Source: Callaeas wilsoni (taxonomy: Eukaryota; Chordata; Aves; Passeriformes; Callaeidae). Taken from it: a stretch of DNA of 64,000 nucleotides. The notes under the pieces are model-generated. The model was not told the origin of the DNA. It worked only from the letters and a program-made list of their open reading frames with translations, and searched no databases. Location: NCBI GenBank assembly GCA_013398955.1, contig VWPU01012144.1, forward strand, positions 186,001 through 250,000, written 5' to 3'. The position numbers were made by a program, and so were the translations under genes. Of this stretch, positions 49,620 to 62,100 are shown piece by piece; position 1 is the first letter of the stretch, and each line of letters opens with the position of its first letter.

Positions 49620-50100
49620 GCTGCTCTTGTCCAGTTTGCCTGCTTACCCTCTCTCTGAAGGCTGCCTCTCCTGCCATGCCGTGCAGAGCACGAGTGTGGA
49701 AAGTCCTTGGTTTTCTTCATACTTTGCTGCTCTTGTCCAGTTTGCCTGCTTACCCTCTCTCTGAAGGCTGCCTCTCCTGCCATGCCGTGCAGAGCACGAG
49801 TGTGGAAAGTCCTTGGTTTTCTTCATACTTTGCTGCTCTTGTCCAGTTTGCCTGCTTACCCTCTCTCTGAAGGCTGCCTCTCCTGCCATGCCGTGCAGAG
49901 CACGAGTGTGGAAAGTCCTTGGTTTTCTTCATACNNAGGCTGCCTCCCATGCCGTGCAGAGCACGAGTGTGGAAAGTCCTTGGTTTTCTTCATACTTTGC
50001 TGCTCTTGTCCAGTTTGCCTGCTTACCCTCTCTCTGAAGGCTGCCTCTCCTGCCATGCCGTGCAGAGCACGAGTGTGGAAAGTCCTTGGTTTTCTTCATA
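49620..50100. repeat. Minisatellite with 106 bp unit, about 4.5 copies
   Basis: The unit starts CTTTGCTGCTCTTGTCC and ends GGTTTTCTTCATA. Full copies start at 49722, 49828 and about 49995. The first copy (49620-49721) is partial on the left. The copy after the 2 bp gap (49937-49994) starts mid-unit and lacks five bases (TCCTG). The visible copies are nearly identical, which points to recent amplification, gene conversion or an assembly artefact. Because 106 is not divisible by three, all frames recur and remain open, producing false proteins of up to 207 residues on plus and several on minus. Confidence 0.95.
49935..49936. other. Assembly gap of 2 N inside the minisatellite
   Basis: The gap falls where the unit sequence breaks, so the true number of copies is not known from this assembly. 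Confidence 0.95.
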
Positions 50101-51722
50101 CGTGCAAAGTGAAAGCTTCTAGTGTAGATTGCTTTGTAAGGCAGCTCCAAGAAATGACAGCAAGTATTAATAAAGCTTGCTTAATTGATATTAGCATAAA
50201 TGTAAAGCCAAGTAATATTATCAGTATCAGTTCTGGAACTGTTCCATTGCATGCTCTTCACATCTCTGTTTATCTGTTTCAGGTGATCTCAGGAGACTGC
50301 TCAGGGGGAATTCAGGGACGAGAAATTTAATGGTTGCAGTTTTATAGTCTTTATCAGGCCATCAAGGCTGTAATCGAAAGATAAGAGTTATCATCTGTCA
50401 TCTCAATCAGACTTCAAGAGAAAATCATTGCAAGAGAGCCTTTGGTAAGTCTATGAATTAATTCAGATTTGGGGAATGTTATGTAATTTGTGTTAACGCC
50501 CGCAAGCTCTAGTCACAGATCAGGAATTTTCTGTGATAAATACTCTAAGAAAACAAAATGAAAATAAAGTTGGTGTTTTTTTCCCCAAAACAAACTAACC
50601 AACCCATCTGAAAAGATGGTGTGTTATTTAGGCTGTTTCTCATGGGTTTGTGATTACTGTAAGCTTATATGATGTGCAAAGTCAATCTCATCTTTACAGG
50701 GCTCTGAAAATTGGGATAATACCAGGTTTTCCTGTGGAACAGAAGTCTTGAAGAATGTACCTGTCAGCATGTATCTAGGTGGTCTGATTAAGAGGGGAAT
50801 GGTCACTGGGAATAGACGTGGTTGGTCATTAGGAATGTTGGTCTTTACCCTGCTTTCATGACAGCCAGTGCTGTTGCAGGACAAATCTTCATTGTGCAAT
50901 GAGTAATCTGTAGATTTAATTCCTTCTCCCTGTGTATCTAATTTAGTGGGAAGAGGTTGGAAAGATATTAGGAAGAGGCGTACTGTTGGGTTTCCATGGA
51001 CTTTGCTTTACTGGAGCACTTTTGGAAATCCAGTCCTTCCTCAGCTGCAGAGTTCAGAGCTGAGCTGCTGTGCTCTATCCCTGATTGTCTAAAACAGCTA
51101 ATTTGGGTTGTGGCCAGCAGCAGCAGAGAGGGGAAAGGCTGTTCACAGGATCAGTCCTGCTCCAGGATTCTCTGTGCCTGTGTGCTCCATCCCTGTAAGA
51201 GCCATCCAAGCTGGAGTGGCTGCAGTGGGAACTGGCCACGTGGACAGCGAGGTTGTTGGGGAGCGTCACTGTGCGCTCAGCTGGGTATCACGCATCTGCC
51301 CAAGGTCCTCAGCTTTACTGCTCTTTCACCCAATTTGGGACTTCAGAAGCACGGAGGCAGAATTAAGCCAAGGGCTGTCTTTGTTCCGTGAGGCTGCCCC
51401 AGCTGGAACCTGTTGCTGGCTGACACAGTCGGCTCTTATATTGACACTGTTATATCCTTTGGCGTATTACACTGCGTTTACATCTTTTAATTCACCCCAG
51501 CAGACACATGGCTTATTTTAAGCACCATGTGTAAGAGCTTTCATTAAAACCATTACAGGACACCAGATGGGGATGCAGGATTGACAGCAACAGGGCTGCT
51601 TGCTACCATATTGGATTTAGGAAGTATTCCGGAGTGCTTAGCGCTTCTCACCACTCTGCTTTCCTGCTTCGTGGTGACACAAACCCTTCTGGGTTGGAGT
51701 TACATCTCTATGACCTAGTTGC
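50101..51722. other. Single-copy DNA without a recognisable gene
   Basis: No recognised element. Frames of 131 and 137 codons (50996-51521) overlap each other and have no domain I recognise. Confidence 0.4.
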
Positions 51723-51746
51723 TTTTTTTTTTTTTTTTTTTTTTTT
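51723..51746. repeat. Homopolymer of 24 T
   Basis: A plain poly(T) run. On the minus strand it would be a poly(A), but I see no retrocopied gene, LINE tail or target duplication next to it. Confidence 0.95.
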
Positions 51747-54540
51747 CTTACCAGACAGAGTGAAATGTGTCAGAATTTGCTCATCTGAATTTTTCAGGTC
51801 ACATAATTTCTGAATTACACATTATGGCAAAGGATTTCAGTGGGAGTGTTTGATGATAAAGAAATGTTAAATGAAATGGAACAGAAAGGTTGGTTTTTAA
51901 GTTTTACCTTTAAATAAGCGAAAAAGAAAGGAATTGATGAGATTTTTCAGTAAATTAAGAGAAGATTCATTAAATAAACAGCATCACTGAGGTGTTCTCA
52001 TGAATACCAACATTTTAAGTACACTGGAGTCTAGAGACAGTGCCAATGGTCTTAAGTAGATGAATGATAAAGGGACATGTTTCAAGAGGAAGTAGATTAG
52101 TGGATCTGGTAAATCTATTTGATTTAAATGTTTAACCGAGATGGATTTTAAAATTCTGATCAGTAGAGCTTGGGCTGGAAGTCTTGTGAACTAGATTCTT
52201 GTGTTAGCTATTCCTCCTGACACAGCAGTTACTGAAAGAGTGCCAAAATATTTGTGACAGTAGTTGTGGGGTTTTTTTTCATTTGTAAGTCTGATGAAGT
52301 GAATTTTTTTCAGATGTCAGTCTTTCCTGCAGGTAAAAACACAATGCTTTGCTTCAATATAATCAAAAGATGATATGTAATGTGATTTTTTGAAATTACT
52401 TTTGTATGAAAAGTGACCTAAACTTTAAGAGGTTTTCAGAATGGTGAAGTAATTAGAAAGGAAACTAAGAAACAGTTGAGACTATGAATATTAATTGATT
52501 TTAGCATTTTTTTCTACTTGAAAAAAATACTGTGTTTTGGTTCAACAACCAAAGCCCCCAGATCTGTTCTAGCCCAAAGATAGCACAGCTATAGCTTCCT
52601 ATAGCTATAAATATTTGCTTCTGATTTTCTTATGATGTTATAATAAAATGCTTCCTTGCCTCTGATTTTATTTTATCTGTCTAATTGTTGGATAATATGA
52701 CCACTTGCTTATGTTGAATTTTGCAAATTCCATTTGAGAAGATAAAAATAAGGTCTTTCTATTTAATGTCCCTATCACAGAGAAAATTTGAGTGGAACTG
52801 GAATTCTGTGACACTTTTTTAGCTGAAATTCTCTTCTTGGAACAGGGATGAAATATTGACATTCCTAAAATGAAAATATGTTTTGTTGTTGTTGTTGGTA
52901 TGACTGAAAAGTAATTGATTTTTAATCCTGTGAACACTAAACTGTATTTAGCAATAGGTATTTAGGGACATGGCTGTGTCTTAAGGCAGCTTGAAAGTCT
53001 GATCAACTTATTCTTTGCTTTTTGTGCGGTTCACTGGCTCATCTGAGCCCAGCTGATTCGTGTGATACCTGCCAGGGAGACAAAGCACTCTGGAGTCCAG
53101 ACCGGTAGGAAGAGGAATATTTAAATTTAATAAATCAATGGACTTTTAGTTTTCAGCTTAAAGGGAAAATCTGTAGCACATTTCCAAATTACAATTCTGA
53201 ACTATGCAACTTTGGCTAAACACAAATCTTCAGCTCCAGTGCTCACCTATTTTGCCCAGCAGACCGTTTTGAGTGTTTTTATAGCTCTAGATGCTCTGCC
53301 CTTGCTACATTATCCGAAATTCCTGTCTTCAGCCTAGTGCTGGCAGTGTGAGCGGAGAGTCCCAGCTGCTCTCCCGGCAGGAGCACATCAGCGGGGCTCC
53401 GCATGCACCGGAGCGAGCGCTGTAAACACACAGCCTAGCACGCAAGCCTTCCCTCCCGGTGAACTTTGCCATTCGCTAATTTATCCCTGCTCTAAGTTTT
53501 CTCTTGTGTTTGCCTTTTTCTATAATTTCTTCCTGTAAAGCCTGTGTGGGCTGGCTTCTAGTTCCCGTGCAGTGCGATCTTCTAATCCAGCAGTTTCACC
53601 TCCGGCTTTGGACATAAATCAGCAGGGAGCTCTCACAGGTTCCTTGCGCCCTGTTCAGGGAAGGAAGGAGGAATAATGCAGAATTGAGCTAATGCTATCA
53701 AGCTGCCTAAAGGAGAAGAGATTGATAAGAGAAAGCATTGTATTTATAGTTTCTGGCATATAGCATAGCACAAGTCCTATTTAAATTCTTCAGAAATTAG
53801 GATCAGATGACTTAGGAACTTCTGGCGTATTTGAATCTTAAGTGGTTACAGACAGTTCTGCTCAGACTTTCCTTCAGTTGTTGTATGTGCTACTTCTTCT
53901 TCATTTAGAACTGGTTTGGAAAATTTACAGATTCTTGGGAGAATGGAAAAAAATCCTGCTCACACTGAGGCTGAATGGCAGTGAGGACACAGATCTTCCC
54001 TGAGGTGCTACCTGCCTGGTAGCCTTTCTTGTGTGCGTGTCTGGGTAAATGTGTGCAGAGGAATTTAATTTGCTGGTATTCAGTCTGATGTTGCCTTTAT
54101 TTTCCAAATATTAATTCTGACCTTGTTGCTACCATGCATGATGTGGGCATGGTAGCTATCTGCTCGGGTAAAGGGTTGACTTCAAATTAACATAATTTTT
54201 GTCTTCAGCAGTGAGTTATAGTATGAAGCACCTGAATGGATACTTTATGCAGAGTAGAGAAAATGAAAAATGTGAAAAAGTCTTTACTTGTAGAAAATGC
54301 AAGGCATTATTGACATCAGAGCACCATGAAAAGCATGCTACAAAGGTGCCCTGGGATGGCTGTCAATGGGTAAATCACTGCCTGGGCACAGAGTAGAGGA
54401 CAGCAGGTGCCGGTGCTGAGGATGGGAAAGGTGTTTTTCTGCTCAGACCCAGCTGTACTGCCATGAATGTGACACAGTGGTTGGGCTCACCTGCTCCCCC
54501 ACAATGAGAACAGCTCAGATACTCCCTCTTTTTCTTTTCT
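51747..54540. other. AT-rich single-copy DNA, one CpG patch
   Basis: No gene firmly recognised. About 53330-53470 has clustered CpG (for example CGGAGCGAGCGCTG) in otherwise AT-rich sequence. Short perfect hairpins occur at 52587-52606 and 54128-54156. A possible exon at 54211-54369 is described under findings. Confidence 0.4.
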
Positions 54541-54624
54541 TTTGATTGGTTTGTTTGTTTGTTTTTTTGTTTTGTTTGTTTTTTGAGGGGTTTGGTTTTG
54601 TTTTGTTTTGTTTTGTTTTGTTTG
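54541..54624. repeat. T/G-rich tract ending in (TTTTG)n
   Basis: TTTG and TTTGTT motifs lead into about six TTTTG units at 54593-54624. Simple-sequence repeat. Confidence 0.9.
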
Positions 54625-54639
54625 AATTGCCTTTGTCTG

Positions 54640-55370
54640 AGCTGAGAGCTCAGCCTGTTCTCCAGTGGGCAGATTCCAGCTCAGATGGGTGTTCTGGGCA
54701 TGAAACCTGTCCCCTTTCTGTTCTGTGCCTATGCAGCAGCAGCTGAGGCCCAGCCTGCCTTCCCAGGAGCTCCCAGCAATTCCATGTGCCCTGCCAGCCC
54801 CCTGTGCTACCAGAGCAGCTCTTGTGGAACACAAGGATGCACAAAGCCCTGGTCAGCTGGACCTTCATGGGGGCTGCCCAGAGCCTGTGGCGCCCAGCCC
54901 AGCCCAGCCCCTGCCCTGCCTGCGCTATGGGACAGCCCGAGCTGTTCTCCCCCGAGCACCCACATGTGCGTGCAGGAGCAGCCTGGCTCACACCAGCCTT
55001 CTGCCTGGGCTTCCTGGCACACCCCGCCGTGCTCCAGCTGCAGCTGGCGTGGCAGCTTGTCCCACAGCCTGCCAGCAAGCGGGCAGTCCAAATGGCTGGG
55101 AGCGCTCCCGGAGCCTCGGCAGCTGGGGAGAAAGCGGGTTGGGATCACACACGGCTCTGCGAGCGCTTGGGCAGGGACCACCCACCTCCAGGTAGGGCAA
55201 GGGAGCCTCTCGAGCCACCCACCCCGTGGCCTCACTGGTCCCCCACAGTTTCCAACCCCAGCTTTGGCAAAGGCTGCTCCTCTGCCTGTTCCTTGCGGTT
55301 ATGGGTTGGGTCATCTGCAGAAGGAGCAGAGCTTTTCGGTCTCCCTGAGGTCTCTTGAGTCCTAAGGGAC
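54640..55370. other. GC-rich stretch open in several frames
   Basis: This block is markedly GC-rich, with moderate CpG mainly from 55015 on, and contains a short GCCCA repeat at 54892-54911. Plus-strand frames of 226, 190 and 156 codons and minus-strand frames of 142, 142 and 108 codons overlap. Their products are rich in Pro, Ser, Ala and Gly and share no recognisable domain. Simultaneous openness of both strands is best explained by few stop codons in GC-rich DNA. It could still be an exon of a long non-coding RNA or a lineage-specific gene; I consider coding unlikely. Confidence 0.35.
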
Positions 55371-57089
55371 TAATAACTCATTGGGATGGTTGGCGCTTGA
55401 CAGGGACCTGGAGGTTAATTGCTGTAATTCCCTGGCAGTATCTTTCACCCTTGGGGCAGGACAAGTAGGAGTTTCTCCCACAGCAGGAGTCAGAATTCTT
55501 CTGCAGGAAACACCCAGGCCAAGAGGCCTCTCTCCAAGCTAGTTCTTTTACAGCAACAAACTTAGTATTTTTTTTAAGGAAATCTCTAAGCTAAGTAAGA
55601 AAGAGGTCTGGTAAATGGATCTCTCACTTGCAGGCTCCCATAGTTGTATCATTAGCATTGCCACTGATCAAAAGATCAGATGCAAATGCAAATAAACAAG
55701 AGAATTGATCTTTGCATTTAGAAATAACAAAGTTGGGGAAATCCCCCTCTATCCTTAATCACCAACCCTAAAAGATTCTGAATCTGATTCTCCTTGACAT
55801 TGAGTCAATGTTATCTTGACAGAAAGACAGGGAGAATGGGAAGTTGTTTTGTGAGAGTGTTTTATGTCCATTTTGAGCTGTTATGACTGATGAATAACTA
55901 CAGAGCCAGGGTGTCTTACTCTATTTTATGGAAATACTGATCTTGTTCTCTTACAAGTCAATTATTAGCATAAATAATTTTACTCTATTACTCAATTCCT
56001 TTTATTATAAGTGCAGCCTTTATGTTATGGCAAAATTAGCTATAAATACATTGCATTATATCTAAATGTTGCATCTTACATGGTTTCAAAGCCCTGACGT
56101 CCTGACAGAAACCAACTGTGTACTCAGCAAGGCTTCAGCGACATCAACAGTATGTTTTCCATTATTATCTCACCAAAGGGTGCTTTCTCATTTGTCTGTG
56201 AAAATGTTCTGTGTGAAATAATCTGTAGGGAGAGGAAGCCTTTTCTCGGGCTCTAAAGTGCTGGCAGGTGCAAGTATCCTGAAGATTGTCAGGACTGGGG
56301 GTGAAGGTCTTTGTATCCATAATAAATGCTATTGTTCAGATTGCCAGTTCAGGCTTGGGTTGCTCACTTTTGTGTATTCAGGTCTTCTTTTAATGTTGTC
56401 TTTTCAATGTTGTTAATTCAATATATGCTACAGGTAACACTGTCAAGGAACCCAAGCCATGTAGGACCAAAGTCACATGGGGACCTCCAGACCATAAGCT
56501 GCCTTAGGGCTAAAGCCTATTCCTCTTCTTGGTGACTTATCCTATGACAGCCCATATCCTTCCTGACCTGGGACATAATCCCTGTTGGAAGTTGTGGGGC
56601 ACAGTGCCCACATCATACTCAGTTAATACATTTAAAAGTTCCTGAGTACCATATGGACATCTGAAGAAATCATCTGTGTTCAACACATTCCTTCAGTTTC
56701 CTTTAACAAGAATGTTAATCTAATTGATGTCAGAGTACAGTGAAAGTTACTTGGCTTTCTCATCAGCATGTGTGCATAAATACATACATAATTTGCAGCA
56801 GAAATACTTTGGGAGCTCATTTACAATATACATTAAAATACATATAACTAGTAAAGTTTTTGCATTTTTAAACTGTCACACAAAAAATATAATTTTTTAT
56901 ATACCTGTAGTGTGTGTGTGAGTGTGTATGTGCATTTTTTCTAGGAAGTTATGCTTCCATGTTTATGGCGTTCAGTGGGATGGATGAAGCACCCATGGAA
57001 TTTTGCCAGCTGTGCTGACGCAAGCTCCCGGCTCATCCTATAAACATTTGCGCTTCTGAGTAACTTCAGTCACGTACAAACCCTGGGCC
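55371..57089. other. AT-rich single-copy DNA
   Basis: No gene recognised. A short TG-rich patch lies at 56909-56932. Confidence 0.4.
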
Positions 57090-57380
57090 AAAGGAGTCCT
57101 CATGGGTCACTGATTCCAGCCCTGGGGTGTGACAGGCAAGGCTCAAAGGTCCTCTCGTAAAATGGCCAAGCATTAATGTAAAGCTTTCTGAGTTTTCACC
57201 TGCTCGCCCTCCTGCTGGAAAGTTACTCCATTGCCTTCTTCAGCTGATAGTTAAATAGTCTTCCCTCATTTTCATCCTCAGCTCAGTCATGGACAATTTC
57301 ATTCTTATGTCAATATTGTAAGTACCTCTTCTTCCTCCCTGCTGTTTACCCAAGGAGAGCAGTCATGCAGCTAAAGTTAT
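57090..57380 (-). mobile_element. Ancient CR1 LINE fragment, minus strand
   Basis: The plus strand reads CTCATGGGTCACTGATTCCA, then TGCTGGAAAGTTACTCCATT, AGTTAAATAGTCTTCCCTCA, CTCAGTCATGGACAATTTC and CTCCCTGCTGTTTACCC. This follows the order of the reverse complement of old CR1-type LINEs. The copy is diverged, truncated and non-coding. Confidence 0.65.
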
Positions 57381-58919
57381 TTATGTGCATTTGCAGCTTT
57401 GGGTCCTTGGGGGTGGATGTCCACATGGATTTTACTTATGTACAGATAAACAGGCAGAATGATTTTACAAGCCAAACCTGTCAGAGTGATTAAAACTAAG
57501 CAGGATCCCAAAGTAAATGTGTCTCGGGTTGATAAGGACTGTCTTTGAAGCAGTTGTCCTTCAGCGTGCCGCTATTTCTGGGCAGTTGCAGCTGGCCGGC
57601 TTTGGTGCCCTGTGATTTATATCAGGACAAGTCTCCTGCTCACATAAAACACAGGGTGCCACAATCCAGTGCAGATCTGTTCATCATGAAAGGGGATATC
57701 TGTGTCTATCCCTTATTTTCCTAGCAATAAATTACATGTAAGCTGGAAGCGCCGTTCATTTCCACTTTGGGGCTGAACTGGAGGGGTGGTGTGCACTTTG
57801 ATGTTCTTCATTCCAGTGCTGCTCTAGTTGTGCCATGTTGGTATTCCTCGTCAGCTAAGTAACTTTACAAACATGATTCTTCTTTCCTCCATGACACTGC
57901 AATTTCTGTATCTTCTAGAACTGACACAGGTAGGATTTGGAACGTTAATTTAAGTTCAAACAAGTTCACTGTGAGTGAGGTAGAGTGGGCTACAGAAGAG
58001 CTGGATCCTCTTCCCTTGTCCAGTCACTCGCAGACCCCTCAACAAGGAGGGGAGGAAGGCAGACACCGTATTTCATACTAATTGGCCACCTGAACTCTCT
58101 ACTCCATCTCTGAGGGTTACAGAGATGTGAGAACATGTGGGATCAGAGCTGGTAAAGCCAGGAGTGACATGGGAGGAAGAAAGAGCTCTCAAGTGTTACA
58201 GGCAAGGGAGTAAAATCTGCCACAGGAGATCACGTACACATTGAAATCACATCAGCTAACAGACTTAGCAAGAGAACCAACAGCTGAATGGGACATCTTT
58301 TTGAGGGTGCTCTTCGTAAAGCTGGCTTGATTTGCCATCTTCTAGCACTGCAATACACTTGAAATAACCCCATCATAAACGAAGGAAGATTTTCATAAGA
58401 ATGCTGGCATTGCAAACCTGCTCCCTGTAGCTCTAATAGAAAGTTGTTGGCAGCCTCATCCTGCAGTGCCAGGTGATTTGTGCAGCAACTTGTTAACAGC
58501 AGTTAAGCAATGAAATCAGGTGCCCTTCCCTGCGGCTACAGATGAATCACCGAATTACAGGGAGGGAAACGAGATTGGGAGTAGAGTGGGTACACACTGG
58601 TGAAGAAAGGAGATGGGAGAAGCTGGGGTGGACAGTCATCAATTGAGCCCAGAGGATGCGTCTCGATGTTTTTGTTTAGGCAAAACGTAACCAGTGGTAA
58701 CTGGAGGATAAAGGATCAGAATCCCCTGTCAGAAATTGTTTGGGCAGGTGTCACTTGGGAGTAGCTGAGTGGACGGGTATCCATGGAGCTGCAGTGATGT
58801 AATGCAGCTGGAAGGAGGCCCCAGGTCTGTTCCCCTCCTGGTTACCTGGTCTCTAAATGGAGCCTCCTCTGTCAGTCACCTGTAGCTTCCCGATACTCAT
58901 AGATTAGGTCACATGAATA
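57381..58919. other. Single-copy DNA without a recognisable gene
   Basis: No mobile element or exon recognised. Confidence 0.4.
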
Positions 58920-59110
58920 AAATTCAGTTATGTTACCACGAGCGGTGGTGGTATTCACAAGGGTTTATTGTAACTGCTCTAAAACACAGATAGGTAACAC
59001 AGACAACATCCACCATATTTTCCTCCACATGCTGGACTATGGTCCGGATTTTCCTGGTGGATTATGCAGAGGTTTTCAAGTACAAGGTGACCTCTTTTGA
59101 AGCTTCACAG
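58920..59110 (-). mobile_element. LTR remnant, minus strand (approximate)
   Basis: The plus strand has GGTATTCACAAGGGTTTATTG at 58951, nearly the same as GGTATTCCAAGGGTTTATTG at 13794 in the 13.6-14.2 kb LTR. In both, the minus strand reads as AATAAA followed by CCCTTG(TG)GAATACC, the polyadenylation and R region. The rest of the LTR is too diverged to delimit by eye, and I cannot place TG/CA ends. Confidence 0.4.
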
Positions 59111-62100
59111 CATAACGTTCACATGCTGGGATACTTCAAATCTCTTTCGCAGTCTTACTGCATTGACTGGTTGTGACACACTGCATAAATCCAGCCCCAG
59201 TGACTCTCTGACAACAATCCTTGATGTGATAAACCAACCAATACAGCCCCAGGCACTGAAGTAGGAGGATGAAGGCTGGAGCTGAACGTTGACCTGATTT
59301 TTCAGGATGCCTCAAGTCACTCCTCCAAGCACATCTTTGCACTCCTTTGTTCAGTTAAGGCTTCAGAGTGTGAAGTGTCTGTATTCCCTGTTTGGGGAAA
59401 GTGTGTGAGAATCGTTTCAGTTTCAATTAAATTGCAGCCACCAATGGCAACAGAAGCACTGAACAAAAGAGTAAAACATGGAGTGATTGCCTGGACTGGG
59501 ATTTCCTCTGAAAAATAGCCACCTTTATTTTTTCTGGCATGGCACCAATGTGCCTTCCCACCAGAAGCAGGGGATTAGATCTATATTTTTATGGGCAGAG
59601 TACAAACCCAGAGCGTGGTGCTGTAAGTGTTTTACCCAGGCATTTGGGCAGGTTTGATGTGCCAGAGTGGACAGCGTTTGCTGGACTGTCGGTCTCCTCC
59701 CTACAGCATGCCAGGCAGTTATGTGGATGTTTCTCTAACCCTCCTGTCCTTGCTTGGTTGGTAAGGTCTGGTTACATCAAATCTGGAGATCTTCTGGCCC
59801 ATCCATATTTGTAATGAATGGATGTACAATCTTTGGAGTGTAAATCATTGCAGAAGTGTACTGGTGTGCTTTTTTATGCCTATGGTACTTCTTATCCAGG
59901 TGAACTGCATCCTTAATTCCTACAAGTTTCTGGTAGGAAAAACTAGGATTTCTTCTTGGTTCAGTAGCACTTGCATATTTGTCCATCATAAATTAAACCC
60001 TTTCTTAGAGTACTTTCAATTTCTATGTGCTGAAATGAGAAATCCCTATAAGACAAGAATGATCAACATTTTTAGTAGTTAAATATCCAACATTTATGCT
60101 CTTGAGCCCATGTTCAGCGCTGCATTTAGACTCAAATTCTGAATCAGCTTCCCGTTGTTTTGAATGTTGAATTGGATACCAAAATATGCACCTAGAACCT
60201 TTATGTGAAACATTCAACACTTCTTGAAAGCTCAATAAAAATCACAGGCTTTCAATAAAAATAAATTCCCTTCTGTTAGGGAAAGGAGTATTTGAAAGAA
60301 AATGATGAAGTAATCTTAATATCCTTGCACTAGACCTATGGAGTAGAGTGGCATTTATTTAAAACTTTGTCAAACAGATCATCATTTACCAAGGTTTTGC
60401 TCTTTGATATGAGTTACTACTTTGTACAGTGCTTTCAGAGGTAACTGCCTTCATCTTTGTGTTCTGTGAATCAGTTTTACATCCCCGCCTTGTGTCTCCT
60501 TTAAACATCATCAGCCCCAACTCAGCAGACAGTCACTGAAGTTAAGCACAAAGAGGCAAGAATTAGAATCCAAACTGATCTGATGGGCGGATGTATGGAA
60601 AGCTATTAATGGGTGGGGGCATCTTTAAAAATAATGGAAACAGTATTCCTCTTCATTAAAAAGAACAGAATAGGTCTTTGGGCTAACACTAAAAAGTCTA
60701 TTGCCTACAGGTACTGGCAGTGTATTTGTCTCTCTGCAAATGACACTTTTATTATAAATAAACAACCTGCTTTGCAATACTGTGACTTCATTCAGATCTT
60801 ATTCTTTAACACAGTGGAAGATCAAATACCTCGTGTGGCACTTACAGAGTTGCCTCTCTTTTTTTGCTTAACTCTATTTTGATCTGTAGGTATTATGTTA
60901 TGAGCTGAAATGTCCATAAAGCCTCCAGACTCTCATTCAAAGCAGCTGACAGCAGCTCAGAACTCTCCTTGGATTAGAAGAGCTCTTGCTTTTGTAACAG
61001 TCTCCCCTCTACAGGTTTCCTATCCCAAAGAAGATCCTATACTTCCTTTTTTCATTGATAAGATACTTTTGAGAAAGGTTTTACGTCCAAAGTATTTTTG
61101 CAAACCATTCTTGAAAGTTCTAAAATAAATATATTTCTTTATACCTGTAGCTCTAAATTGAACCAGATTTGTATTTTTTTTTCTAATTACTCATCATGAT
61201 CTAATACTGCAACAACTGAGCCACTGACAAGTGATCCAAATCTGCCCATCAATGTCAATTCTGAATGGGGTCTGTGTTATTCATGCTATAATTAAAGGAA
61301 TAAGAAAAACCTCTGCTGATGAGTGTCCCTCACTGAGAACAGAGATTTTATAACTGGGCACTTGGTGGGTTTAAGGCAGGTCAGAGTGATTCGTGATGGA
61401 CAAAACTACGAACCATCATAAGAAGTGTTACTAGTGGCAAGGCTGGTTCATTTATCAACTCCAGTTGACCAAGCCCCATCATAAGAAAATCTGGATCGAG
61501 TTTCCTTTGGTAAAATACAGCAGGAAGTAATTTTTGAATATTTTCTAAAATATGTCTACAAGTTAGGGTGTGATGTTATGTGGATAATGCTAAGCAAAGG
61601 GATACAGCTGGCCCTCTGTACCTTGCCGTGGAATAAAAACGGAGTCATTACCATGGAGAGGTCACTCCAGGGCTCTGAAAGGAGATTAGGATTTAACATC
61701 AGTTATCCAGATGTATCTATAATACTCAATTTATCATTCATAACTTTATGCAACAAAATGAGCATATTGGAATAGACATGATGTGAAATTAGAGCTATTG
61801 GAAGACTCTTCCAAAGAACAATAGGAGTTTTGCTTTTGTTTCAACAGGACTGAAATATATCCCATTTCTTATAAGAAAGAGCAGCAAATAATATTTATTA
61901 TCCTTTTGATATGGAGCCATTACTGGAAGCCATTATCATCATATTTCAGGTTACTTAATCAGCTCTGTGAACTGATAACCCACATAAATAATTGCCTCAC
62001 TGCTGCCAACAGTGCTTTTGGCACACTGTGAAAATAACATTATTCCTTACGAATTAAACCACAATAAGATTTTAAATGACAGATTAAAGGCTTTCTTTAG

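Noticed and set aside
49707..50330. 207-codon plus-strand frame and several minus-strand frames with repeated segments
   Set aside because: All are translations of the 106 bp minisatellite; a fragment resembling the ECGKS part of zinc fingers is coincidental and lacks the Cys/His spacing.
51723..51746. Poly(T) as the tail of a minus-strand processed pseudogene
   Set aside because: No coding-like sequence or target duplication was seen next to it; avian genomes carry few processed pseudogenes because CR1 machinery does not readily copy polyadenylated mRNAs.
60400..60540. Reverse-complement SINE-like words
   Set aside because: Only scattered short matches to the MIR core were seen, below what I would report.
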